Shown: one piece after another, positions 19,741-28,916 of the stretch
Numbering within the stretch: the first letter of the stretch is position 1
Layout of the letters: every line of letters starts with the position of its first letter
DNA from: Pseudomonas cavernicola
GTDB lineage: Bacteria > Pseudomonadota > Gammaproteobacteria > Pseudomonadales > Pseudomonadaceae
Assembly: GCF_003596405.1 (NCBI RefSeq)
Contig: NZ_QYUR01000002.1
Coordinates: 2,186,501-2,250,500, forward strand
Direction of reading: 5' to 3'
DNA length: 64,000 bases
Program-made: the position numbers and the translations under genes
The notes under the pieces: generated by a model
The model's input: the letters and a program-made list of their open reading frames with translations, nothing else
The model's database searches: none
Told to the model about the DNA's origin: nothing

Positions 19741-20373
19741 TCACACGACCTTCAAGGAGAGGACTTTCTCAATAGCGTCACGAAATCCAGGCTTGTGCAC
19801 CGTCCTTCCTTTTGAATCTATAACCTCTCCCCTGCTACCGATCGATAGGCCCAAAGGCGCAAGAGTCTCAGGATCAATTGCAGCCTTCAGAGCCATCAAC
19901 TCCATTTCGTTGTACTGAGGCGGAGACGGTGCTTCGTGCCCTGCTTGTCCCCCCAAATAAATCGGGGCACTATGGTAGGACTGTCGGGCGGCTTTTGCCT
20001 TCAGTGCCCGCAACTCCTTGGCCAGAAGTTGGACGCTCATACGAACTACGGGATCCTCAATCTTATCAATCCAATTGCTCTGGCTTGGCTTAGAACTGAT
20101 AACGCCCTGGATTGAAATATGCTTCCACGCTTGGATTAGCTCTCGGTAGTGCTCTCCCGTTGAATTAACAATAGATTTTTCACCAGGCACAGGCAAACCA
20201 CGATCCTTGCCGAGAGTGACTATTGTCTTGTATGAGAAGTCTGGCGAGCCACGTTGGTGGAGTAATTCGCACACCTCATTCAAAGCTTCGAGACTACGTT
20301 TACGGCGAATATCGCTCGCATCATTGATCAGCCTAGCAAAAGTCTCCTGCGGGGAAATCAATTGCTCACTCAT
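19741..20373 (-). CDS. gmtX: Gamma-mobile-trio protein GmtX
   Basis: 210 residues from the ATG at 20373, which overlaps the gmtZ stop by eight bases (ATGAGTGA), so translation is coupled. The protein starts SEQLISPQETFARLINDASD and contains a segment like a small DNA-binding domain (FSYKTIVTLGKDRGLPVPGE) and a helix rich in Lys/Arg/Ala (LAKELRALKAKAARQS). No catalytic motif is visible. The call rests on being the third gene with a GmtY-like and a GmtZ-like recombinase and on size; the molecular role is unknown. The region is AT-richer than the flanks. Confidence 0.72.
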   Translation of the reverse strand: MSEQLISPQETFARLINDASDIRRKRSLEALNEVCELLHQRGSPDFSYKTIVTLGKDRGLPVPGEKSIVNSTGEHYRELIQAWKHISIQGVISSKPSQSNWIDKIEDPVVRMSVQLLAKELRALKAKAARQSYHSAPIYLGGQAGHEAPSPPQYNEMELMALKAAIDPETLAPLGLSIGSRGEVIDSKGRTVHKPGFRDAIEKVLSLKVV

Positions 20374-23300
20374 AAATAAGATCCTCGGCCAAAGCAGTTT
20401 TAACAGTGCCACCGCTCGATAAAAGAAGCTGGATCTCAGGTGAAATCCTTTTAAGCTCCGGCTGGTGCGCATCAATATCAAGTAGCATTAAGTCACCTGC
20501 AAACAGATCATCAATACGCTCCCACGAACCAAGTCTCTGGAGCAGTAGTCTGTTGAGCTCATTGCAAACAACTAGTTTCTTCTGATCAGTGAGACGAAAC
20601 ATAGCTGGCTTAAGTCCGTTATTTTCAGCCATACGATCAATAGCTTGAGCGATAAGAGGGATAGCTCGAGACGGATTTGAAGATTGATAAATGGTGGCGT
20701 TCTGACATATTTCAGCCAACAAATGATAATTAGTTTTCGACTCTTCGATAGCCACACCGACCTCGTACAGATCCCCACCCGCTATCAACCTGATACCATC
20801 CTTGATCTCCGCGCTCTCTTTTATTAATTCTTCACACCCCAACATAAATCGGTAGGCAAAAACTGCATCATTCAAAAGAGCATCAAGCTTGGATGCACTT
20901 TGCTGCTGATTGGCTATTGCGCGTTTCCGATCCGACTCGTACAGGAAGGCCCGACCTTCTTTAAGAGCGTCATATTGATCTCTCTCGAGCCTATCCACTT
21001 CGGCAGTGAAACTATTGTAACGCTCAACCTCCGTATGAGACTCCAAACTTATCTCATTCCAGAGCGCGGTCAACCCACCATAAAATGGAACGCCTGTAAT
21101 GAAGAATCGACACCGAAGGCAGTTCTTCTGGCCCAGGTAGCCCGCTTCAACTGGCGCGTAAATACTCTCAGCCTTCCTTTCAGTCAAGCACTCACCTCCT
21201 AGGTGACAGGAAGCTGCTGACATAGGACAAATTCCCCAGTCAAAGATCACACATGCAGTATTCGGAACATTCGACTCAATTAGAGATCTATTTCCATCAG
21301 TAGCAATTAGCTGACTACTGAGAGAATGCAACCCATGGGTCTTGAGCATCTCAATTTCGCGATCAGCTGCCAAGAGTGCAATCCGCTTCTCCACCTCACC
21401 CATTGGGCGCCGCATTTGCTCATTGTTTAGCTTGGTATAGTAAATTGTCATGACTAGTGAAGAATGGCCAACCAACTTAGCGATCAAGTGAATCGGTGCA
21501 TTACCATCGGCAATGTATGCTGTAATCAAACTGACACGTAAGCTATGAGGCGTATAAGGACTAATAAATCTTCCTTTGTTAATTTCTGAAGGATACGCAA
21601 GGTCCTCACCAGGGCGTTGGATCGCATGAAGCAGCGCAGGTAACAAGTGTGAAAATGCTGTCGTGGTATGCAAAGGTTGTCCAGACGAATCAGTCCGAAA
21701 TAGGAAGCACTGAGTCCCGCGCGACTTAAGAATCTTACTATTTGTTTCAGCACGAACCTTAATTTCGTCCCAAGGTGTAGGCTCACTCAGCGGAAGATAT
21801 TTTGCCTGCCAATCTCTTAATAACAGAAACCAATACACTAAATCATCAGGAATCCACTCGACATCATAACCACCTTCTCTGCGACCAGTTTTATTTGTAG
21901 TCACGAAGAGCTTGGGAGCGTCCGATGCCCCTCTTTGTACAGCAGCTTGTGCTCTTCGCTTCTTAGTTCCTCTACCAACCAATGGGCCCGCATTTTCCAC
22001 CCACCGAATCTGACCATCTGCATCTCGAACAGCGATTTCTTTATCTGCTTCACCACCATCCAACCAGAGAATTTGCTGACCTCTGAGTGGATATCTCAAT
22101 AGAGTATATAGCGCAACGAAACGAACTGGCGTCCAGATCTGGAAGGTATTTACTCTCTCACGCCGCCCATCAATTCGACGCTCAGCGTTCTCTAGATAGC
22201 GCCAAACACAGTTAGGATCATTCTTATCAAGCTTAGACTCATCAATATCAATCCAGTCAGTGTAAGAATTAAAGAACTCTTGCAAATGGGGCATATCCCC
22301 AAGAGTCTGAAAGCCATTGGGTACCAAAAAATTGCGCGCACGCAAGATAAATTCATAGCCTAAAGGTGGCTTGGTCGACTGACTAGGACGGTAAGAAGGA
22401 AGGCCATCTAAGAACCCACTCAGAATGCTTGAAAATGGATTTCTATACTCTGGAAGAACAATCTTTTCGGAGCCATCAACATCAGTGCAATGTTCATCCA
22501 GAACCCACTGATAGAAAGCTTGCACGTTAGAATGCAATGGCCTCCTCATAGACTCTGCCTGGCTCTCAACCAAGCATATATATACGTTAACATCAAATTT
22601 GTTTGAGCGGAGCAACAAGTATCTGGGATCATCAGGATATTTCTGAGATTCAATAAAACTCAAAAAAATCTTAATGGATTTTCTCTTAGCAGCGATACCA
22701 ACCTGAGTTGCTAACCATTTTTCCGCTTCCTCCAGCATCTTTGGGTAGCCGGCCGGAAAATAGACTGGCTTCTCCTTGCCCAAAAAAGCATATCCCCCCG
22801 ACCAACCATTGAAGAGATAGAGCACGTGTGGCTGAGGAGACAAACGAGGATCTTCTCTATAGCGATCCCTGTACTCGTCCATACTCTGAATCCCCAACGC
22901 TTTAACTGCCGCTTGGGCTTCTTCATAAGTCTGATAATAGTCTGGCCGTTCCCTACCCAAAAAGTCATAGACGTCAGTCCAACCTACTCCTGCATAGTAA
23001 GAATTCGGACTAGAAGGCAATTTCGGATCTTCTCTATAACGCCTCTTATATTCGTGGGACGTCTGAATGCCTAGCTTCTGAGCAGCCGTTTGCGCCTCAG
23101 CATAGGTAAAGTAAATATTTCGCCCTATGCCTAGAAATTCATTCCAGCTAACCCATCCCTTACCCTCATAATGATAATTTGGATTACATGGTAATCTAGG
23201 ATCCTCCTGATATCGCTTAAGATAATCCTTATAGCTCAATATCGTCAGCTTTTGCACAGCCAACTTTGCATCGAAATATTCGTAATAAAGAGTCGACCGT

Positions 23301-24187
23301 TCTTTATTCAAAAAATCATACCAATCAACCCACTCATCTGAATACACTAAATCAGGCTGACAGGGCAATTTCGAATCTTGAGAATAGTGCTTTTTGTATT
23401 CTTTAATGTTATTAATCTGAAGTTTCTGTACTGCAGATCGTGCTTCAGTATAGGTACGATAAAAGTCAGGTGACTCATTCCCCAAAAAAACGTACCAGTT
23501 AACCCAACCCTTACGGGCGTATACATTACTGGGGGACCTAGGCAACCTTGGATCTTCCGACCGTCTCAAAAAATACTCGGTACTATTCTTAACTCCTAGT
23601 GCTAGCGCAGCCGCTCGCGCCTCTAAATAAGTAGAATAGGGTTTACCCTTGCCAAAAAAATCATACCAATCAACCCAACCGCAATCCCGGTAATAGCTAT
23701 CTGGCTTATGTGGCAATAATGGGTCTTCTCCGTAACGGAGCAGATATTGTTGAACGCTTCTTATTTTAAGCACCCTAACCGCGGCGCGAGCCTCTTCATA
23801 TGTCGGATAAATAAGTCGATTTGGTCTATCAAAAAAATCTAAGAAAGCCACCCAGCCTTTGTTTTTGTATGCAACATGAGGATTGGAGGGCAGCCTCCGG
23901 TCTTCTTTGAAGCGCCGCTTATATTCGACAGAATCCTTTAAGCCAAGCCGTTTTATAGCGAGCTTTGCCTCTGCATAGGTATAAAGCTCAATTTTCTCAA
24001 CACCTAAGAACTTGTACCAATCCTCCCATCCAATACCAGCGTAGACTACATGGGGATGACTGGGCAATCTAGGGTCCTGCTTATAATGTCTCTTGTAATC
24101 GGTAGATGATTGAATACCAAGGGCGCGCACAGCGGCTTGAGCTTCGATATAAGTGCTATATTTTTTTAATTTATTTTTTACAACCAC
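20366..24187 (-). CDS. gmtZ: Gamma-mobile-trio integrase GmtZ (eight integrase repeat units)
   Basis: 1273 residues from a GTG at 24187 with AAGGA in front. Residues about 9-480 are eight tandem units of about 58 residues, each with Y-x-T-Y-x-E-A-x-x-A, Y-x-x-R-Y-x-E-D-P-R-L-P, and G-W-x-x-W-x-x-F-L-G. A linker is followed by a tyrosine-recombinase-like catalytic region with SPYTPHSLRVSLITAYI and LVGHSSLVMTIYYTK (HxLR, GH, Tyr). A Cys-rich stretch follows (CPMSAASCHLGGEC, NCLRCRFF), probably zinc binding. It lies 35 bases after gmtY. Local G+C (23/60 at 21241-21300) is far below the flanks. The repeat units are presumably DNA-binding. The VPA1269/GmtZ family assignment is from memory. Confidence 0.8.
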   Translation of the reverse strand: MVVKNKLKKYSTYIEAQAAVRALGIQSSTDYKRHYKQDPRLPSHPHVVYAGIGWEDWYKFLGVEKIELYTYAEAKLAIKRLGLKDSVEYKRRFKEDRRLPSNPHVAYKNKGWVAFLDFFDRPNRLIYPTYEEARAAVRVLKIRSVQQYLLRYGEDPLLPHKPDSYYRDCGWVDWYDFFGKGKPYSTYLEARAAALALGVKNSTEYFLRRSEDPRLPRSPSNVYARKGWVNWYVFLGNESPDFYRTYTEARSAVQKLQINNIKEYKKHYSQDSKLPCQPDLVYSDEWVDWYDFLNKERSTLYYEYFDAKLAVQKLTILSYKDYLKRYQEDPRLPCNPNYHYEGKGWVSWNEFLGIGRNIYFTYAEAQTAAQKLGIQTSHEYKRRYREDPKLPSSPNSYYAGVGWTDVYDFLGRERPDYYQTYEEAQAAVKALGIQSMDEYRDRYREDPRLSPQPHVLYLFNGWSGGYAFLGKEKPVYFPAGYPKMLEEAEKWLATQVGIAAKRKSIKIFLSFIESQKYPDDPRYLLLRSNKFDVNVYICLVESQAESMRRPLHSNVQAFYQWVLDEHCTDVDGSEKIVLPEYRNPFSSILSGFLDGLPSYRPSQSTKPPLGYEFILRARNFLVPNGFQTLGDMPHLQEFFNSYTDWIDIDESKLDKNDPNCVWRYLENAERRIDGRRERVNTFQIWTPVRFVALYTLLRYPLRGQQILWLDGGEADKEIAVRDADGQIRWVENAGPLVGRGTKKRRAQAAVQRGASDAPKLFVTTNKTGRREGGYDVEWIPDDLVYWFLLLRDWQAKYLPLSEPTPWDEIKVRAETNSKILKSRGTQCFLFRTDSSGQPLHTTTAFSHLLPALLHAIQRPGEDLAYPSEINKGRFISPYTPHSLRVSLITAYIADGNAPIHLIAKLVGHSSLVMTIYYTKLNNEQMRRPMGEVEKRIALLAADREIEMLKTHGLHSLSSQLIATDGNRSLIESNVPNTACVIFDWGICPMSAASCHLGGECLTERKAESIYAPVEAGYLGQKNCLRCRFFITGVPFYGGLTALWNEISLESHTEVERYNSFTAEVDRLERDQYDALKEGRAFLYESDRKRAIANQQQSASKLDALLNDAVFAYRFMLGCEELIKESAEIKDGIRLIAGGDLYEVGVAIEESKTNYHLLAEICQNATIYQSSNPSRAIPLIAQAIDRMAENNGLKPAMFRLTDQKKLVVCNELNRLLLQRLGSWERIDDLFAGDLMLLDIDAHQPELKRISPEIQLLLSSGGTVKTALAEDLIYE

Positions 24188-24222
24188 AACAAATCCTTAA
24201 TTTTGTACCAATACATTGATCG

Positions 24223-25557
24223 CTACATACTCAGCCGATCTTCCAATTCTCGTATCTGCTGACGGAGGTACTCAGCCGTAGGCTGAGTATAAGTTTCACT
24301 AGATTGTAGTAAGACGTGATGCAGAGCATTTTTGATGATGAGACGACTCGCCCCATTCCGCTGCAAGCGCTGTCCAAAGGCGTGTCGATGACCATGAGGA
24401 GTTGTACCGAAATTTTTTCCGTAACTCATTCCTATCCGTCGGACTGCAAGTTCGTGAGCCTTGCGAAAAGCACGATGCGTATAGGGCTTTCCATCTTGAT
24501 TTGTGAAGGCATAAGGATGATCTAAACCAGATCCAGGTTTACTACGTTGTGTTAAATGGTAGTTACGCCAAAGCTCTGCAAAGACAAATGCGGTCTTATA
24601 GGGGTGAAAAAATACTTCGAAACATCGCTTTTCAGGATCAGTAATCAGCGGTTCTTTCCAACCGATAAATAGCGGGTCAATTGCTTTGACGAGCGTATTA
24701 CGTGGTTGTAAGCCATATTTCTTTTGTAAGTACACACTGCGCAGCGATTTATTATCAGGAGCCATCCCATTTTGTGGATGGTAAACTCGGACTATAACCT
24801 CTCCCTTCTCAACAGTAACGTCACCTGACCACAAGGAAAGTGCCTCCGAAAGCCTCAGCCCGCCGTAATGCATTAAGTACGTAATTAATACATTCCGGAT
24901 ATCAATATGCCCTAGCGAATCACGCTTACGCCGCCTAAACCCTTCAGTAATCAATGATTCAAAATTATCATCTGGAAAATGTTTGACTGAAGATTGACGT
25001 TCGCCAGGCGAGTGTTTTGCGCGAAAGCTTCTAGACTTATCTGTTTCGGGATTTGCCCAAAGATGGGAAAGGAAAGCGTTATCGCGACGATGTGAATAGG
25101 CTGCCCAGTTCAATCGTTGCTCATGATCAGTAGCCTGCCTCCAGGGATTGAGTTGCAGGCTTGAATTTTCTGAAACGGCAGACAGCCAATCCGAAAAACG
25201 CGTGACGTGGGCTATTAGTTTTCCTGCTTCGGCTGGGTCTCTCGGCTGCCAATACAATCCGGACGGATCGTCGTAATTATCAACTGTCCCGGTGTATAGC
25301 GAGTCCGCGAATGAAACGAATAGCTCTTGTGGAGTTTCGAAATAGCCGTGGTTTGCCTCCATGTACTCCAGCAGCAATTGAACGGCGAATGTAGCTGAGT
25401 CCTGCCAAGACCTGCTTTTACGACGACTCCGGTACATGTAGCGAAGAAATTGATCCAGAACCCCATGATCAGTGATGACAACTGGCAATTTCTCATGCAA
25501 TCCGGTGGCATTGGCAACAATGGTTCTGTACTCACGGTGCGATGACTCAAATGCCAT
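24223..25557 (-). CDS. gmtY: Gamma-mobile-trio tyrosine recombinase GmtY
   Basis: 444 residues. An N-terminal SAM-like region is followed by a catalytic domain with YGGLRLSEALSLW (first Arg), TPHGHRHAFGQRL (His-x-x-Arg) and ALHHVLLQSSETYTQP (His and the nucleophile Tyr), the full tyrosine-recombinase set. It is the first gene of the trio and lies nearest the island edge at about 25.7 kb, the usual place for an integrase. Codon use and composition differ clearly from the chromosomal genes around it. An intact catalytic set implies that the element may still be able to move. Confidence 0.85.
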   Translation of the reverse strand: MAFESSHREYRTIVANATGLHEKLPVVITDHGVLDQFLRYMYRSRRKSRSWQDSATFAVQLLLEYMEANHGYFETPQELFVSFADSLYTGTVDNYDDPSGLYWQPRDPAEAGKLIAHVTRFSDWLSAVSENSSLQLNPWRQATDHEQRLNWAAYSHRRDNAFLSHLWANPETDKSRSFRAKHSPGERQSSVKHFPDDNFESLITEGFRRRKRDSLGHIDIRNVLITYLMHYGGLRLSEALSLWSGDVTVEKGEVIVRVYHPQNGMAPDNKSLRSVYLQKKYGLQPRNTLVKAIDPLFIGWKEPLITDPEKRCFEVFFHPYKTAFVFAELWRNYHLTQRSKPGSGLDHPYAFTNQDGKPYTHRAFRKAHELAVRRIGMSYGKNFGTTPHGHRHAFGQRLQRNGASRLIIKNALHHVLLQSSETYTQPTAEYLRQQIRELEDRLSM

Positions 25558-25593
25558 GACAGCCTCGACTTCTGGGATTTTAGTACATTAATT

Positions 25594-25711
25594 GGGTAAC
25601 TCTAGTTTTTTGGCTACAAACAAGCAACCCATGACTGGTCGAGAACGAGCCATTTTCAGGTTCAGACGAAGGGGATAACGGGCAGATTTAGGAGTACAGC
25701 AGGGGGTAACT
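25594..25711. repeat. GGGTAACT direct repeat at the island edge
   Basis: GGGTAACT occurs at 25594-25601 and again at 25704-25711, the second exactly over the junction with the radical SAM gene. Repeated short sites at the ends are expected for tyrosine-recombinase elements. The 25558-25709 interval is otherwise empty and should hold the promoter of the trio. Confidence 0.4.
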
Positions 25712-25835
25712 AATCGCAAAAACTGCACTGATTCCAGGAGCAACCATTAGTCACCGGCAGAATCAGCGAGTGCGCCTCACTCGGCGGGCGGAACACCGGC
25801 TCGATATAATTGATGGGAAATTGTTCGGCACTCAT
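25710..25835 (-). pseudogene. Radical SAM protein, N-terminal 41 residues only
   Basis: From the ATG at 25835 the frame reads [20 protein letters not shown], then [21 protein letters not shown] and a stop. [10 protein letters not shown] is a CxxxxCxxC-type radical SAM cluster motif, and in Pseudomonas this text normally goes on for about 300 further residues. The gene is cut one residue after the last Cys by island sequence. It follows the second moaA on the same strand. A short peptide may be made but cannot be an enzyme. Confidence 0.75.
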
Positions 25836-25919
25836 GTGCAAGCAGATCCTTGATGGCGTTGTAGACGCAGCGGACAACGTCGAGGTCGCGGGAAGCTAGC
25901 GGCGAGGCTGGTTCGAGAA

Positions 25920-26888
25920 TCAGCCGCCAATAATTTTCATCACAGTCACGCCGCCAGAGAACGCCATATCCTGCTTGTCACCCAGCGCCTTGACCAATAA
26001 CCGCTGCAAGGCTGGCAAGGCCTGATGGCGTGGTTTGTCGAGCAGGTCACCGACATAGTGGCGATTACTCGATGACAGGCAGCCGTGCAGCCAACCCGTA
26101 GAGGACAATCGCAGCCGCGAGCAGGTGCGACAGAACGGCACGCTTTCGTTGGCGATCACGCCAAAGAAGCCCTGCCCGGTGATCTGGTAACGCAATGCCG
26201 TGGCATCCAATGGCGCATCGGCCTGCTGATACTCGTAACGCCCACCGATCATTGCCAGCAGTTCGGGCATGCCGACGAACTGCTGTAAAAAGCTATTCGG
26301 ATCGCGGGCCAGGTGGCCCATGCGCATCAGCTCGATAAAGCGCAGCTCGAAGCCACGCTCCAGGCAGTAATCCAGCAACGGCAAGACCTGATCCAGGTTC
26401 TGCCCGCGCAGCGGCACCATGTTCAGCTTGATCTTCAACCCAGCCGACCGCGCCTGCTCCAGACCATTCAGTACGGTGGCCAGATCACCGCCACGGGCAA
26501 TCCGACGGAAGGCTTCCGGGTCGAGGGTATCGAGAGAAATGTTTAAACGGCGGATACTCGTTTCGAGTAACAGCGGCAGTTTGCGCGTCAGCAACTGACC
26601 ATTACTGGTCAAGCTGATGTCGCTCAAACCCAGTTGGCTGACCCCGCGCAACAGCACATCCAGCTTAGGGCTGACCAGTGGCTCGCCACCGGTAATACGC
26701 AGCTTCTCAATCCCAGCCGCCTCAATCAGATAAGCCACCCCTCGGACCATGGCCTCGGCCGACAACTCATCCTGCGCCGCGACCAGACGCTTGCCGTCGG
26801 GCACGCAATAAGTGCAAGCGTAATTGCAGGCGGCGGTCAGGCTGATCCGCAAGTTGCGAAAACGCCTGCCCTGGCGGTCGACGATCAT
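25920..26888 (-). CDS. moaA: GTP 3',8-cyclase MoaA (copy 2)
   Basis: 322 residues from the ATG at 26888, which has CGGAG seven bases before it; longer frames upstream lack a ribosome site and overlap the tetR gene. Motifs: CNYACTYC (first cluster), ITGGEPLV (SAM), CRTCSRLRLSSTGWLHGCLS (second cluster) and a terminal Gly-Gly. It differs substantially from copy 1, so it is an old paralogue, not a recent duplicate. P. aeruginosa also has two moaA genes, one next to a regulator as here. It would provide housekeeping molybdenum cofactor. Confidence 0.93.
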   Translation of the reverse strand: MIVDRQGRRFRNLRISLTAACNYACTYCVPDGKRLVAAQDELSAEAMVRGVAYLIEAAGIEKLRITGGEPLVSPKLDVLLRGVSQLGLSDISLTSNGQLLTRKLPLLLETSIRRLNISLDTLDPEAFRRIARGGDLATVLNGLEQARSAGLKIKLNMVPLRGQNLDQVLPLLDYCLERGFELRFIELMRMGHLARDPNSFLQQFVGMPELLAMIGGRYEYQQADAPLDATALRYQITGQGFFGVIANESVPFCRTCSRLRLSSTGWLHGCLSSSNRHYVGDLLDKPRHQALPALQRLLVKALGDKQDMAFSGGVTVMKIIGG

Positions 26889-26979
26889 GGGCAACTCCGA
26901 CGGGTTATACGCCGCAGTATATCCCCGCAGCCAGTCCACCCGCATGCTTGGCATGCTGAAATAGACCGGCTGAATGGCA

Positions 26980-27618
26980 TCAAATGGGAGGCGTCTCGCC
27001 GTCGCGCTTGCGCTTGTTGCCCATGCGCACACCGATATCCATGAGGAACTGGAAGAAGCCTTCCTGATCTTCCAACACGTTGCTCCAGAACGGCGAGTGG
27101 TATAGCGCCACGGCGCCATGCACCAACGCCCAGGCAGCGCAATAGTGGAAGTATGGCGGCACGTCTTCCAGCTTGCCTTCGGCGATCCGGCCTTTAATTA
27201 GTAGCGTCAGGCGCTCGAAATTGGATGCGCGGATCTTATGCAACTGCTCGACCATCTCCGGCACTTGGTTGCCTTTGACGACTTTCTCCTCCAAGCGGTC
27301 GAACAATCGATAACGTTGCGGATCACGCATGCGGAACTCGAAATAAGCACGCGACAAGGCCTCCTTGTCACGATCCACGTCGGCCGAGTGCAGCAACTCG
27401 TTCAAATCACGCTCGTAGTCGAGCATCAGGCGCAGGTAGATCTCCGCCTTGGATTTGAAATGCTTGTAGATGGTGCCTTTGCCAATCCCTACGGCGTCAG
27501 CGATCATCTCGACAGTCACGCTATCCTCACCCTGTTCGAGGAAGAGTTTGAGCGCGACATCGAGAATTTCCTGCTCGCGGCGGCGAAATTCACGGATCTT
27601 ACGGGGTTCTTTCTGCAT
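26980..27618 (-). CDS. TetR/AcrR family transcriptional regulator
   Basis: 212 residues. The N-terminal helix-turn-helix is clear (EILDVALKLFLEQGEDSVTV then IADAVGIGKGTIYKHFKSKAEIY). The C-terminal ligand domain is not diagnostic. It is transcribed towards moaA (92 bases to its start) and divergently from the aminotransferase; the 75-base intergenic gap at 27619-27693 probably carries its operator. Target genes are unknown; autoregulation and control of moaA copy 2 or of the aminotransferase are the natural guesses. Confidence 0.92.
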   Translation of the reverse strand: MQKEPRKIREFRRREQEILDVALKLFLEQGEDSVTVEMIADAVGIGKGTIYKHFKSKAEIYLRLMLDYERDLNELLHSADVDRDKEALSRAYFEFRMRDPQRYRLFDRLEEKVVKGNQVPEMVEQLHKIRASNFERLTLLIKGRIAEGKLEDVPPYFHYCAAWALVHGAVALYHSPFWSNVLEDQEGFFQFLMDIGVRMGNKRKRDGETPPI

Positions 27619-27693
27619 AAAGAGACTGCGGGGTCAAAAATCGAAGGCGCGTATTATGCCTATTTAGGGCCAAATTGCACGGATCATCAGACC

Positions 27694-28827
27694 ATGTACG
27701 CCTTTCATGATGAGTTTACGCAAGACCCAGGCCTGCGCTATCTGAACCACGCGGCCGTAGCACCCTGGCCACGCCGGGCGGCGCTGGCTGTCAGCCGTTT
27801 CGCCGAACAGAATGTGCTGCTCGGCGCCCGTGACTATCCAGATTGGCTACTAGTTGAGCAGCGCTTACGCGAACGCCTGATGCGGCTGCTGAATGCGCCA
27901 TCCACAGCCGACATTGCGTTAGTAAAGAACACTTCGGAAGCCTTGTCCTTCGTCGCGTTCGGCCTCGACTGGCAAGCGGGCGAGCAAATAGTGATCAGCG
28001 ATGAGGAGTTCCCGTCCAATCGTATCGTCTGGGAAGCGCTGAAACCGCTAGGCGTTGAGGTGATTCAAGTCAACCTGACTGGCTCCAACCCCGAGCAAAC
28101 ACTGCTTGCTGCCTGCGGGCCGCGTACGCGATTGATGTCGATCAGTGCCGTGCAATATGCCAGTGGCCTGCGCCTCGATCTTGAGCGCCTGGGGCATGGC
28201 TGCCGCCAGCGCGGCGTGTTGTTCTGCGTGGATGCCATCCAGCAGCTCGGCGCCCTGCCCTTCGACGCCCAAGCCTGCGACTGCGCCTTCGCCATGGCCG
28301 ACGGGCACAAATGGCTGCTCGGCCCAGAGGGGCTGGGCGTGTTCTATTGCCGTAGCGATCTGCGCGAGCAGCTCAAACTGCACGAATACGGCTGGCACAT
28401 GCTCGAACACGCCGGCGATTACAACCGCACGGACTGGCAGCCGGCACGCACCGCCCGGCGCTTCGAGTGCGGCAGCCCGAATATGCTCGGGGCCATGGCC
28501 TTAGAGGCTAGCCTGTCGCTGCTGGAGGAAGTCGGCATGGTCGAGGTCGGCAAGGCCCTGGAAGAGCGCGTGCAGTGGCTGCAAGACGGCCTGAGCGCGC
28601 TGCCTGGCGCCAGCCTGCATAGCCCGTTGAATCCGGCACGCCGCGCCGGCATCCTGACCTTCAGCTTGGCTGGCCGGGAGAATCAAGCGCTATTCGAGCA
28701 GCTTAAACGCGAGCAGGTAATTTGTGCGCAGCGCGGCGCGGGTATCCGCCTGTCACCACATTTCTATACCGAACCGAGGGTGATCGACGAGACTTTGGCA
28801 CTGCTACGCCAGTTGGCTGCTGGGTGA
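27694..28827 (+). CDS. Class-V aminotransferase (cysteine desulfurase-like), PLP enzyme
   Basis: 378 residues from the ATG at 27694; the frame is open far upstream but that part lies opposite the tetR gene and is not coding. Typical text: RYLNHAAVAPWPRRA, VKNTSEALSFVAFGL, SISAVQYASGLRLDLERLG, VDAIQQLGALPFD and the PLP-lysine motif MADGHKWLLGPEGLGVFYC. The fold I family includes cysteine desulfurases, kynureninases and isopenicillin epimerases; the motif set is nearest to the desulfurase/epimerase-like group with unknown substrate. Ribosome site is weak. The RgsA-like sRNA follows on the same strand. Confidence 0.85.
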   Translation: MYAFHDEFTQDPGLRYLNHAAVAPWPRRAALAVSRFAEQNVLLGARDYPDWLLVEQRLRERLMRLLNAPSTADIALVKNTSEALSFVAFGLDWQAGEQIVISDEEFPSNRIVWEALKPLGVEVIQVNLTGSNPEQTLLAACGPRTRLMSISAVQYASGLRLDLERLGHGCRQRGVLFCVDAIQQLGALPFDAQACDCAFAMADGHKWLLGPEGLGVFYCRSDLREQLKLHEYGWHMLEHAGDYNRTDWQPARTARRFECGSPNMLGAMALEASLSLLEEVGMVEVGKALEERVQWLQDGLSALPGASLHSPLNPARRAGILTFSLAGRENQALFEQLKREQVICAQRGAGIRLSPHFYTEPRVIDETLALLRQLAAG

Positions 28828-28916
28828 GGACTCAGCAGCTGCGCCAGTATTCCAAATCTGTTTAAAAAATGAACGGAATTGGCCTGGACGATCGGCCATC
28901 TTCACCAATACTCATA

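Larger units (their letters stand above)
19741..25709. mobile_element. Gamma-mobile-trio (GMT) element without visible cargo
   Basis: Three intact, same-strand, closely spaced genes (gmtY, gmtZ, gmtX) form an AT-rich block. On the right the boundary is sharp: at about 25710 a radical SAM gene stops immediately after its cluster motif. On the left the element passes into a run of gene fragments (18.7-19.7 kb) and the true end is unclear; the matching half of the radical SAM gene is not in the window. GMT islands elsewhere are known to carry antiphage or toxin cargo; here no intact cargo gene is seen, though the relics to the left may be former cargo. Confidence 0.75.

Noticed and set aside
27238..27693. 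N-terminal extension of the aminotransferase
   Set aside because: It lies opposite the tetR gene, which has a clear helix-turn-helix; the conserved aminotransferase text begins after 27694.
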